Source: Papiliotrema nemorosa (lineage: Eukaryota; Basidiomycota; Tremellomycetes; Tremellales; Rhynchogastremaceae). From it: DNA of 64,000 nucleotides. How positions within the stretch are numbered: the stretch's first letter is position 1; every line of letters begins with the position of its first letter. Where the stretch lies: the NCBI GenBank assembly GCA_032158125.1, contig JASKOT010000017.1, forward strand, positions 62,001 through 126,000. The letters are read 5' to 3'. Made by a program: the position numbers and the translations under genes. Positions 47,701-57,960 of the stretch are shown piece after piece. The notes below the pieces were generated by a model. It searched no databases, was not told where the DNA came from, and saw only the letters and a list, made by a program, of their open reading frames with translations.

Positions 47701-48103
47701 TGGTCTCTCATGGCATCTCACCACTGCACTGTAAGTCTTCCCTCGGACGGCACCTTGCTGGGTCTGATCCCCAGACTGGCCCATTTGACCGGATACAACA
47801 TGCAATGGGCCTCTACAATCAAAGAAGTCGAACTGTCACACTTTTTCAAAGAATGGCCAGCCATGTGGAAGCGATTCTGGGACATCTGGATCGTTTCTTG
47901 GGTTATCATCCTAGGTGTAGGACTTATGGCCTCAAACCTTGTCCCCTACGGATACAGGATAACCAACTTTACCTGTATTCTGCCGATTATGACTCAAGCA
48001 TTCTGTCATTTCCTCTATCCTATCGTTTTGAACCCTTGGCGTGAGTCGATTAGATTGCTCGACGGGAAGTGTGCTAATGTTAGTTCTGCTCTTCCAGTTC
48101 TAG
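44769..48103 (+). CDS. Processive family-2 glycosyltransferase, membrane-bound (paralog B)
   Basis: Paralog of the gene at 39889-43523. The N-terminus has an extended Ser/Asp-rich acidic segment (SDSDDSSRDSDSADSDDSS) not seen in paralog A. The shared core follows: TLNPEVAMKVTSKVVQAIMA, NTRIQILDELSHLAGARKHQ, two spans, HITIQMPVYKEGLEGVIIPT, FDDGMQIWDEEEQE, GYIRKGRFKKASNMNFGN, IILIIDSDTRVPEDCF, VAPFVGHNAFLRWKA, VSEDFDQALRLQMKGW and DDELNRWQKYAYGCSEL. C-terminal spans follow. The stop was chosen at 48103: donor C|GTGAGT and acceptor ATGTTAG (branch GCTAATG) give NPWLLLFQF*, matching the paralog end NPWFISFSF*. Using the later acceptor or no splicing would run on to 48321 without homology. About ten introns. 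Confidence 0.87.
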
Positions 48104-48564
48104 TCGGATCATACATTTTGGGAATTGTCAGGTGGGGGCAGACAAGCGTCCTTCTATATATCAGTTATGATAGCGCAATTATACCTTACGAGTACTGTGC
48201 ATATCATTCCATTGATAAAGAACACCTGCATCTGCAATCAATCGTCCCACTCTGGCTGCCACCAATCAAGCTGAAATCACCTCATTGTTGCTCTGATGCT
48301 GTCTATCCAATGTTTACTTGAATCATGAGCTATCAGGGAGGGGAGAATCAAGTGCATAGACTCCTATCGTATAACACATGCGCGCCATGAGATTGAGAGA
48401 GATTGATATTGTTACTAGATGCAATGCGAATAATGATGATGCTGTTGTCGATAATGTTACACTTTTGTTTCTCCAACAAGTGTTCTTCTCTTCCACACGA
48501 TCTCGCGAACCCGGTGTTTCGTGTGATCGTCACCCGAGCCATGACCCTGGGATCGAGACCCCAC
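48104..48564. other. Convergent 3' spacer
   Basis: 461 bp between the glycosyltransferase stop and the RPO41 stop. An open frame continues from the glycosyltransferase to 48321 but its sequence is not family-like. AT-richer stretches with TGATATTGTTACT-type words fit 3' ends. Confidence 0.4.
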
Positions 48565-51500
48565 CTATGAGAAGAAGTACTTCGAATCCCGAATCTTCTC
48601 CACATCGAAATTACCACGGACCGGAGGCGGGGGTAACAAGTCCCTAAGCTTGACAAACTTGTTGCCCTTAACATCGTGCACCTGCACTCCGTTCAGAGCC
48701 ATCTTTGACCCCACTAGCTCCTCCACCTCCCTCTCGGTCAATGCAATCGGTACATCCTCTTCCTCTGCCGCGCTATCTGTCACATCGGAGATTTCGCCCA
48801 TCACTTCACTCTCCGCTTGTAGGAGGTTGACAGACGTGGTGGTCGCTTCGTCGATACTCGGGTTGGCCGTCTCTGCCTCTCCCAATGCCGCTCGGACTTC
48901 GCGTCGTCGTGCCGTCTCTTTTGCATTTCGTCGAGTTACAGATTCGGTAATGGCCTTGGCACTGGCAACAGGGATCAGGTTGTCTCCCTTTTCAGCGAGG
49001 AACTAATCATCAGCGCATATTTCACCAACACCTCGCTTGACCCACTTCATCTCGCAGCTCATTGATGATCTCCGCTCGGTGAAGCTTGATGAATCGATCT
49101 CGAATCATGTCTGACATGGCGTCGACCGTTGATGGATGTGTCCAGTAGGAGTCGTGCACTGAAGCAAAGACAATACCGTTTCGCTAACAATCAGCACCTT
49201 ACGATCTTTGCAATTGCGATGTCGCTCACCTTGCATTCGAGGGCAGTCAACATCATATGTGTAGCGTCGAGCGAGTGGACAAAGTTGGGTGGGAAAGCTG
49301 TAGCTTGTTTTACTGGCGAAACCTCGGCAGGTTGATTCGGGTCGGCAACGTAGACTGTCTGCAAGGCCGTCATGACTTGCCTCTTGAGAGGTTTTCGATA
49401 TGGCTGTACGACGGGTAAACCCAAAGGCGTAGTCCAAGTCACAGCAGACATCAGTTCCTTGGCAATCCGGTTCGTCGTCTTTCCTCTGTGAGTGACAACC
49501 TGGACGGCTTTGTCGACTCGCTCAGGGGCAATTGAACGTGAAATGAGACGAGCAGCGACAACGAGCCAATCTTGAATATCCTTGGCGCCGGAGAAAAGAT
49601 CACCGATACAAGAGAGAATCTATTCATGAGTCAAGACTGCTAATGCGACGATGTTCGACTCACAGTCTTCGCGAGATAAGCCGAGACCAGGAAGACATGA
49701 CCTTTGTCAATATCCGTCCTGTTGAGCAATTGCTTTCCGATTTGATCCCTTGCACCGACAAATGTGACACCATACACCGTAGTCATGACCGTCTGCTTGA
49801 CAATCTTCCTCGTCAGGGGCTCCTTGATCAAAAGCGCAATCTCATTGCCCGCCAGTTTGTCTCCTTCAACCACCCTATTGGCGATTTCCACAACTCTGGT
49901 GTAAATATCCGCAGGGCGGTCGCCGGCTTCCAGGTTGACCGCTCGTGCTCCACGGATATCTCCACCCAACGCAGCGTAATGTTGCATTCCGTTGCAGGTT
50001 CCATCCTGATGAACTGGGAAATGTGAGACGTATTGCTTTGGATCCGGACTTCGAAGTGCGTCTGCCAATTCGAAACAGGTCGCAAGGCATTGCCATGGGT
50101 CTTCCGCCTTAAGCCACCATCTGCTGCCTTCCAATGGGCGATCTGCCGATTCCATGATATCGTCATAGTGATCCTCGGCAAATCTGGCTCGCTCATCGAA
50201 ACTGAGCTTGTCGTATCCGTACACATTGGCTAGGTGGATCTGCAGCCACCTCAAACCCGTCTCGCCGAGCGCCCGTCCCTCTCCGAAGAGCAGTAAACCT
50301 CGGTTCAGATCATCACCGAGGGGGTTGAGGTATGGCGGGATGGGATAACATCGACCTCGGAAGTCCATGTTGTGCGGGAGATAGAATGGGTCGTGCAGGA
50401 AACCTCGAGCGACTTCGAGGGTATAGTTGATCTTACATCGCTCTCCGTGGTCCTTCCGTTGCTGTAGCAAGGTTTCCTTGTAGACTCGGATATACTCTGA
50501 TCGGGCTCGGACGTCGTGATCATCCACCCCCGGCTTCTCCGGGAAGTTGTATACAGATTTGGCTTCCGAAGCGGGGATATCTGCAATGGCCTCACCCTCG
50601 TTCCAGCAATGCGCTACCACATCGAATACCCTTCGATTGACCTTCCAAGACGTAGATGACAGGACGTCCAGACTGTGCAAAATGGCTTCGGCAGTACCTC
50701 CGTTAATAGCATGAGTGACCATTTGAACTTGTTGCGGGTCATCTCGAGTCCGCATGATCGGCGCTGGTGAAGTGAGCTCCAGCCTCTAATCGTACTTCGA
50801 GAGACTCACTTCGGTAGGATAGATACCCTCCAATATCGAACGCAGTCCAGGGTCTCGGCTCGACCAACATGGGAAGGAAGTTGGGTTTGATGAATGCAGG
50901 TATCCTATCCTGTCCCATCCTACTTGCGACCGCAGGGTTCAGACGGATCACTCCGAGCTTCTTACCCCTGACGTACTCGTACGTGTGTACAAAGGCGGGC
51001 TGCTCTTCGGTCCTGATGATGAGCGATGTCAAGGGGCGAAGGCAGACTGGCTCACACTTGCTCCCGGGTCTTGGGATGCACCGCAGTCCTTTTCACCTTG
51101 GCCACCTCCATACAAGCGTTGACCAACCAACTTCCCACATCCAAATGCGCTCGTTGTGTCCAGCTCGGTGTCCAGACCTCGGACCAGTCCACCTCTCCGG
51201 GTCGTAGCCCTCCCGAGCCTTTCTTCACTCCCTTTCCAATCTGCTCCCACGCGTACTGAACCATCGAGCCCGTATCTCGCCCTTGTGGAGCCTCTATTAT
51301 ATCTTGCCACCTCTTCGAGTCGGGTCCTGACATTGATCGAATCGTCTCCATCTGATATTCGGTCTCTACTCCCCTTCCAACAGTGGAGATCGCCCGGATC
51401 GCTTTCATGCCATCGGTGATACCCGTCGACCCGATGCCTCGCATCATTTCCAGAACCGTGATCAAAGCGAGCTTCTCCGGCGGGAGGACCGAGAGATACA

Positions 51501-52851
51501 TGACCAGCACACTCTCCTTTGCCTTTCGGTGTCCGCCACTATGACCGAGCGATACGTTTTCTCCTTGTCCCTTCTCTGGGTCATCGGCTTTTGCAGCTTG
51601 CCTCTCTGCTACCACCCGCCTCGACATGGCTTCAATCTCCTTTTTGAGGTGTTCGCCGAAATCCTGAGTCCATTCGTACATCCATGATTGAAGCTGATTC
51701 TGAGCGAGTCGAGTTGCGCTAGCCGCGGATTGAGACATTTCTTTCCTCGAATGCTCCATTTCTCGAATGGCAGCTTCCGTACCAGACACCTCTAGTGCTC
51801 GCTGTCGGACGATGGCTGGAGCAGCTCGACTGAGGGGTTCGAGTGCGGTCCGAAGATTCGAGATGGAGAATCTTGCAGCATCCTCTCCTCTCAAGTCCGC
51901 CGACGCTTTCCGTTTACTCGGTCCACCCTCACCAGCTTGGATCGCTCGAAGTTCCGGTGGCACATCTCGACTAGCCCTTTCCTGTGCCTCCTTCTCCTGT
52001 TCCTCTACATCCTTGATGGCTGATGCCAAACCCTCCATGCGTGATATCCTGGCGAGCGTCCGCAATGCCGCATACGCTTTATTGACATCGGCAGGTCGAA
52101 CGCCAGAAATGAGCTCCTCGACTGAGAGGGATCCATTCTCCAGGTATGGTATCAGTGGTGCTAGACTGCTCTCCGACCTGCTCGATGAGCATTGTTCCTA
52201 TAGGGTGATCCGCGATACGACTCACAGAACCAGACCCGAGAACCATCCCTGATACACCTTGATCCCCCTATTCTTCTTTGCGGCTACTTTTTGTGGTCCC
52301 AATGTGGATCTCTCCCATTGACGAATCATTCCCTCAGCTCTCGACCTCCACTTCTCCTCATTTGTCGACCCTTTCACTGCCAACGTAGTGATACCTTCTA
52401 TAACCCGTCCGTACAGCTCAGCCTCCGGACGAGCTCTTGATCCCGCCTCGTAATCTGCATATATTTGTCGAAAGATCTGATACGCCCGTGGAATATGTTC
52501 TTTCCTCCGCAAACAAATGGCAATCATCGATGCGGAATCGATAGCTCCGGTAGACTGGTACATCTGATGTTGTTCATGTGTGTTTTCATGTTGAGAATCG
52601 CTAGGGAGGATAGGAGGGAGAGAGATGTATTGCCGAACAGATCCATCGTATGGATTTCGTGCTTGAAGATTGACGACGGATGCTGGGGAAGAGGGAGCTG
52701 GTGATTCAGAGTATGAATAGGAGAAATCTTCTTCCACTTCTTTAAGTGCTGCTTGCGGTGCTGATGCGATTCGAGAAGGTGTTGCGTATGATCGGAGAGC
52801 CACAGGTAGACGGGCGAGCCTCAGCGGGGCACGTATCCTGGCGGCGAGCAT
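48565..52851 (-). CDS. RPO41: Mitochondrial DNA-directed RNA polymerase (T7-like)
   Basis: Single-subunit polymerase that transcribes mitochondrial DNA. It begins MLAARIRAPLRLARLPVALR, an Arg/Ala/Leu-rich presequence without acids. The N-terminal domain follows (ASMIAICLRRKEHIPRAYQI, PPR-like). The polymerase part has PHNMDFRGRCYPIPPYLNP, then LLLFGEGRALGETGLRWL, and VHQDGTCNGMQHYAALGGD with the catalytic Asp. Motif B is KQTVMTTVYGVT with its Lys and Tyr. GLPVVQPYRKP, VHSLDATHMMLTALEC and the second catalytic Asp in SVHDSYWTHP follow near 49130-49450. It ends IRDSKYFFS. Introns include those near 49622-49660, 50755-50800, 51030-51055 and 52200-52227. Length of about 1,340 residues fits fungal Rpo41. 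It is followed on the same strand, upstream, by the RGG-tail gene. Confidence 0.96.
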
Positions 52852-53248
52852 GATGGGTCGTTATTATGCAAGGCAGGCAGATGGTCTTGTAACAGGATAG
52901 TCCGCGGCACACCTCCCGGTCGATCTGCTCGTATCGGCCCGAAAGACTTTGATCGACTCCAATCCGCCTATCCACACCGGTTCTTTAGGCTCCTCCTAGT
53001 GTCTGATGAAAAGATGCTGAAGGGGGTCGGTGGTTGTCTCTGGATGGAAAAAGTCAAAATAATCAGGATAGGATCGGCAATGAACGCATCTCGAACTTTT
53101 TGCCACCACGTGACCTGAGGGGATCTAGCGGACATGCTTTGGTTCCAAACGGTGGTCGTATGCATGAGCTGCGTGGTGCATGCGATGACGACGATACTCA
53201 TGAATTGTTTACAGGGTACAGGTACAATGTGGGAATATACAACTAGGA
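52852..53248 (-). promoter_or_regulatory. RPO41 promoter / RGG-gene 3' end
   Basis: 397 bp between two minus-strand genes. Contains the 3' end of the RGG-tail gene and the promoter of RPO41. No recognised element. Confidence 0.35.
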
Positions 53249-54694
53249 TCATCTGCCCCGCCTGGCAGAACCTCTACCTCTACCTCGAGTTCGACCTCGA
53301 CCACGACCTCGGCCGCCACTTGCCCATCCTCGCGACGCATAGTTGCGCTTTGAAGCGGGTTTCTTACGCGAGGTATTGGTATATCCGCCCCAGACTGGCT
53401 CGTCGTCCTCGTCGTCGCCCTAAACAGTCAGCTCGCCTTACTGGCACACGACAGATCTCTGTGACACACCTGATCCGCTCGTTTCCGCACTTTATCGGCA
53501 CCTCGGCGCCAGTGGTTGTTGTAGAAATCTTGATCTTCTTGCGGTAGATCCGAGATGAGCGTGATTGGATCGGCGATAGGGGGAAGATTAGGAGGAGATG
53601 AGAAGAATCTAGGGATGTTATTCGCAACGGGTCGCAAGGGCGTTGTCGCTGGTCCGGGATTCTCGAGAATCTCCAGGTCTGGATAGGGAAAATCGTCAAA
53701 ATCGTTATATTCGTCGTGGTCATTGGGATCATCATTCGTCAGGTCGCACGCAACGACTGCAGAGACAGGTCTTGGGGCATGTGATGGGCCGGGGGGGTCG
53801 TCGTTGTCCGAGAACAAGTCTTCCAGCTTGGCTTGTTGCTTTTGCTGCTTTAGCGTGGGCTGAGATCTGTCGTTGTCTCTCGCCACCGAGTTACCCGCTC
53901 CAGTAGCTTTCGCGGTCTTTCTGGGGGATCGTGCACGACGAACGATTGGAGGATGAACATCGGGGGCTCGGTCATTTACAAGATCCTCCGGCACATCATC
54001 AAAAGGAGATTCGTCCACGGGGTCGAGTCCGGCATTTCCGTCAGACCCTAGCGTGCTGATTGCTTCCTCTGGATGGGGAGATTTCTCATCTTGCACCAGC
54101 TGGAATCGACTAGCATCTGGTGTTGGACTGGAGGGCCAGTCTATGGGCTCAGAATCGGGGTTACCTTCGGGAGAGTTTGGAGTGATGATTGATGGGGGCT
54201 CTGGGGAGGAGGAAGCTGCCGCTGGTCTGAGAATAGGGGATGATGGTGGTCGAGAGGAAGACGCATCATCTACGAGATCAGCATCGTGTCTCGCGGATGC
54301 TTCATCCCGGCTCACAGCTCCTAGGCGGACTAGAGTTCTTATTCCGCCTGCTCTTCTTCGTCGATCGGTCGATAGCCAGCCATTGACTATCGCTAACATC
54401 CTCCACATCCCATTTGCTAGAAGGTCCCGTGATTGCGTTACTGATCGCCATTCCAGGTGCAACCGCGTCTGCGGAACGGAGAGTATGCAGACTCTGGGGA
54501 TAAATTGGTAATTCCGTGTGAAGGACAGGAGGCGAAGGCGATAGTCTGACGGGGGAAGACAAGGGCAGCTCGGAGGGCTTCGCCTCAGGTGTAGCGAGTG
54601 GATTTCGTCGAGACCGAAAGATGACTGGCGATTGTGCAGAGAGATTGATTGTACGTAGCCTGACAGATTGAACAGGTCTCTCGGACCCATCCAT
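53249..54694 (-). CDS. Acidic, largely disordered protein with a C-terminal RGG tail
   Basis: Begins MDGSERPVQSVRLRTINLSA. Three exons: an intron of 46 nt (GTGAGC...GCTGATCTCGTAG, about 54265-54310) joins SSPPRS to YDASSSRPPSSP, and an intron at about 53427-53470 joins KVRKRADQ to GDDEDDEPVWGGY. The body is rich in Pro, Ser, Asp and Glu with an SP-rich, probably phosphorylated middle and a QPTLKQQKQQAKLEDLF helix. The only segment that looks folded is PITLISDLPQEDQDFYNNHW followed by RRGADKVRKRAD. The end is a Gly/Arg repeat (GGRGRGRGRTRGRGRGSARR), a typical methylated RNA- or DNA-binding tail. About 445 residues. I do not recognise the family; nuclear nucleic-acid binding is inferred. Confidence 0.75.
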
Positions 54695-55201
54695 CGCCGT
54701 GGACTACTGGCGAGGGTCGCAGAAGAGGTATGATGGAGAGAAAGAAGCAACGGGTGGTTGACTGGATTTTATAGACATGTCGAGAAACATGGAATGAATC
54801 GACGCGTCTTGGGTGGCAAAAAGAAGGGAGGGCGACAGCCTTGGGAGTCACGTGACTTTTGGTAGAGTACGATCTCCACTCGACTGTCTCGCAAACTCTA
54901 CTCTATAGTCACAAATGATCCCAACATCCATGCAAAGGTCAATGCACGAGGTGGATTTGCGCGAGCCATCGGAAGTTGACAGAATGGTCACGTCACAGCG
55001 GCGTCTGCGAGGCGTCTCTTGGGATACCTGACAACCGTAGCCAGCGGTCAACGGGTACCATGGCAACGCTCCCATAGTAGCCGAGAAGCGCCCTGGCAGT
55101 CTATCCAGAGCAGCTTGCTTCATCGAATTCTCTTCCCATCTCCTATCTGTCAGCGATCCTTTTTACCCAATAGCTAGTATTATCCTCTATTGCTCATCGC
55201 T
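54695..55201. promoter_or_regulatory. Divergent intergenic region, RGG gene / NOX
   Basis: 507 bp between divergent starts. A 91-codon minus ORF (54848-55123) has an ATG but no recognisable features and is rejected. A CACGTGAC E-box-like word lies at about 54848-54855. Presumed shared promoter. Confidence 0.4.
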
Positions 55202-57862
55202 ATGCATACCAAAACTCGGTCCTCGGCTTTGTCATTCGATTCCGGACCACCCATCGACTCTATATATGCGAAGCAGGAAGACGAGAAGCAAATTCGCTTC
55301 GATCAAGTCGGATCCGCAGATCCTGAAAAACCACTTGCATCCGGACCTGCATTCTTGAACAGGAACAAGACGGAGCGGGGGAGACTGCAAGGGCTCACAA
55401 GGGCGATGTCCCGTACAGATACTGACCATTCAAATGACGGCGTCGCCAAGGAAGCCTCAAACGTGGCTCATAGAGTCAAAATATGGATGGTCAATGAAGG
55501 CGAGTCTTTCTCTCGCATCTGAATCTCGTTGCTGAGCATGTGATAGGTCGAAATCGGCTGTTTATGGTATTTTGGATCATGCTGCATCTTGTCGGATTCG
55601 CCTTCTCATTGGTGCATTACGGTTTGAAGGATAACCTAGTGGGAGCCCGCTCAGTTTTTGGTTTCACATTTGGTACAGCCCCGATCTTTCCTACTGATCC
55701 CGTGTGTCTGTGCTGATGGGGTCAGTGGCAGCGCGAGGTTCCGCTCAAGTCTTGCATATCGATGTCATCTTTATCCTCTTTCCAGTCTGCCGAAATCTCG
55801 TCTCGCTCCTCCGACGAACCCCTCTGAACAGTGTGATACCCTTTGACAAGAATGTCACCTTCCACAGTGAGCTCGCTCTCCCTGTACTGCATGGACACAT
55901 TCACTTACCGGTAGAGCAAATCGGATGGGCGATCGTCTTCTTCTCTTTGGTGCACACCATCGCCCACATGCGCAACTTCGTGAACATCCCGTGTTCGAGG
56001 TGGAAAAGTGCTGACTGGCAGGCTGTGCTAGCCATCGTCAATAAGACGTAAGCAATCTGCCTCATACACTGTCCCGCCACGTTAATCAAGTGCAGTGGAT
56101 TCAAGGGCTTTCTCGAGTATAATTTCGTCACTGGTCCCGGATTGACAGGATGGCTCATGTGGGTCGCGCTGGGTATCATGGTCTGGTTCGCCATGGAAAA
56201 GAGACGCAAAGCCAACTTTGAAAGGTGAGCATACGAATGAAATCAGCAGAAAGTATTGATCGCTAGGTTCTGGTATTCTCATCATGTATGTGGATCTGCT
56301 GCGCAAGTCTGATGTTTCAGCTGTTCATTGTATTCTTTCTCTGCTGGCAGCTTCATGGCATGTTCTGTGAGCATTTGAGGCTATTTTGCATACCTCGGCT
56401 AATGGACAGGTATGATACAGCCTGATCGTCCTCCGTTCTGCTCTGCAGGAACCATAGGCGTCTTTTGGGTGCGCAAGGGACCCTCTTCTTGGTCGAAGTT
56501 GACGTGTAAAGAAATATTGGCTGCCCGGGGGTGTCGTCTGGATCACCGAGCGGGTTCTTCGTGAGATCCGAGGTATGCGTTGTACTCTCTCCATGTGATC
56601 CTCGTTAACGTTCAGCTCGACATGTAACCTACATCAGCAAGGTGATACAACACCCCTCCAAAGTACTCGAATTGCAGATCAAGAAAGAACACACCAGAGT
56701 CCGAGCTGGTCAATACATATTTGTGAGCTCTCAATTCTCACTCTGAACTCCACTCACAGCAGATCAACTGCCCAGAGATTTCGTACTTCCAATATCACCC
56801 ATTTACACTCACCTCTGCACCGGAAGAAGACTACCTTTCGGTCCATATACGATGTGTGGGTGATTGGACAAACGCGTTCGCCGCTGCTGTCGGAGCCAAT
56901 TTCGGGTATCGTAACGAGAAAGGTTCAATTGCTCAAGGAATGGTGCTCGAGCCTCCCATTGGCAAGGCGAGTCGCATATCGGCTACAAAGTCAAGTCTGC
57001 TGATATCGAGGTCATGCCGAGAGTGATGATCGATGGGTCAGTTTGCCTAATCCCGATGGCTCCACGATATGCTGACGAGAAGTCCATTCGGCTCCGCCTC
57101 GGAGGACTTTGCCAAATTTGAAACCATTCTTCTAGTAGGTGGTGAGTTATCCAGTTCATCTCGGCGCTTCGACTGAAAGTCAAGCTGGAATAGGGGTCAC
57201 GCCCTTTGCCTCGATTCTCAAATCGATTTGGTACAGGATGAACAAGTTCAGTAAAGACAAACAAACCCGTCTGAGCAAAGTTTACTTTGTCTGGGTCATC
57301 CGAGATTTCGGTTCGGCAGAGTGTGAGTCATCCTTGACCTCGACCATAGCCCAGAGCTTTGAGCTGAGCTGAGGATAGGGTTCCACTCGCTTTTGCAGGC
57401 TGTTGAAGCGGAAGATCTGGAAGGTAGAATCGAAATACACATCTATCTCACAGCCAAGATAGAGTCAGCTACCTCATGCTTGACGAAACCAAGCTGACTC
57501 GCCAGTGAAGACAAGATGAACAATCTTCTCATCCAAGACGTTGGCGCGGAAAAGGATACAATAACCAAACTTCGATCGCCTACCCATTTCGGCAGACCCA
57601 ACGTGAGCTGCCTCATCCCCTCAATCTTTTAGCAGATGAGCTGAGGAGTAGTGGGATCGCGTCTTTGAGAGCATTGCCAACAAACATCCAGATACAGATT
57701 GTGGCGTCTTCTTCTGTGGACCGCCCGTATTGTCCAAGACGTTGCATCAGATGAGCAACAAGTATACCTCGCCCATGGGCTGTCGATTCTTCTTTGGCAA
57801 AGAGGTGCGCATTTCTCTTGTGATGTATGCCTGAGGCAAACGCTGATGAGCAGAATTTCTAG
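55202..57862 (+). CDS. NADPH oxidase catalytic subunit (Nox, gp91phox family)
   Basis: Membrane flavocytochrome that passes electrons from NADPH through FAD and two haems to oxygen, making superoxide; in fungi it is tied to differentiation and needs NoxR/Rac. An N-terminal polar extension of about 100 residues precedes helix 1 ([18 protein letters not shown]). Then come [20 protein letters not shown] and [15 protein letters not shown]. The haem His pairs are in [16 protein letters not shown] and FWYSHHLFIVFF...[22 protein letters not shown] binds [18 protein letters not shown] and [19 protein letters not shown] are the nucleotide region, [13 protein letters not shown] follows, and the end is the family-typical FFFGKENF. 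The H-x3-H pattern in VHTIAH and the KENF end argue against a ferric reductase. No EF-hands. About fourteen introns; two seem to have GC donors (55500-55546 and 56967-57010). All exons join in frame, so the gene looks intact. Confidence 0.93.
55500..55546 (+). other. Probable GC-AG intron in NOX
   Basis: Donor GAAG|GCGAGT, acceptor GTGATAG, 47 nt. Splicing gives [12 protein letters not shown], continuing into the first membrane helix. No GT donor in the area gives an open frame. Confidence 0.7.
56967..57010 (+). other. Possible GC-AG intron in NOX
   Basis: Donor AAG|GCGAGT, the same six bases as the first Nox GC donor, with GCTGAT branch and acceptor ATCGAG. It links PPIGK to [12 protein letters not shown]. 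The GAG acceptor is unusual. An alternative is a 32-nt GT-AG intron near 56906-56937 that would keep [15 protein letters not shown] as coding. Confidence 0.45.
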
Positions 57863-57960
57863 CCGCTGGCCGGTTGACTTAGATGTTCTGTACCATATGC
57901 ATCAGACATGCGATACGATACCGCAAGATCGTTGTTTGAGACGTTCTGTGCGAGAGGCAG

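Noticed and set aside
48104..48321. C-terminal extension of glycosyltransferase paralog B
   Set aside because: The extra residues have no family character, and an alternative acceptor gives NPWLLLFQF*, matching paralog A.
54848..55123. 91-codon minus-strand ORF beginning MKQAALDRL
   Set aside because: It lies in the divergent promoter between the RGG gene and NOX, with no domain, signal peptide or splice support.
55202..57862. Ferric/cupric reductase instead of Nox
   Set aside because: [30 protein letters not shown] and the terminal KENF are Nox-specific; ferric reductases differ at each.
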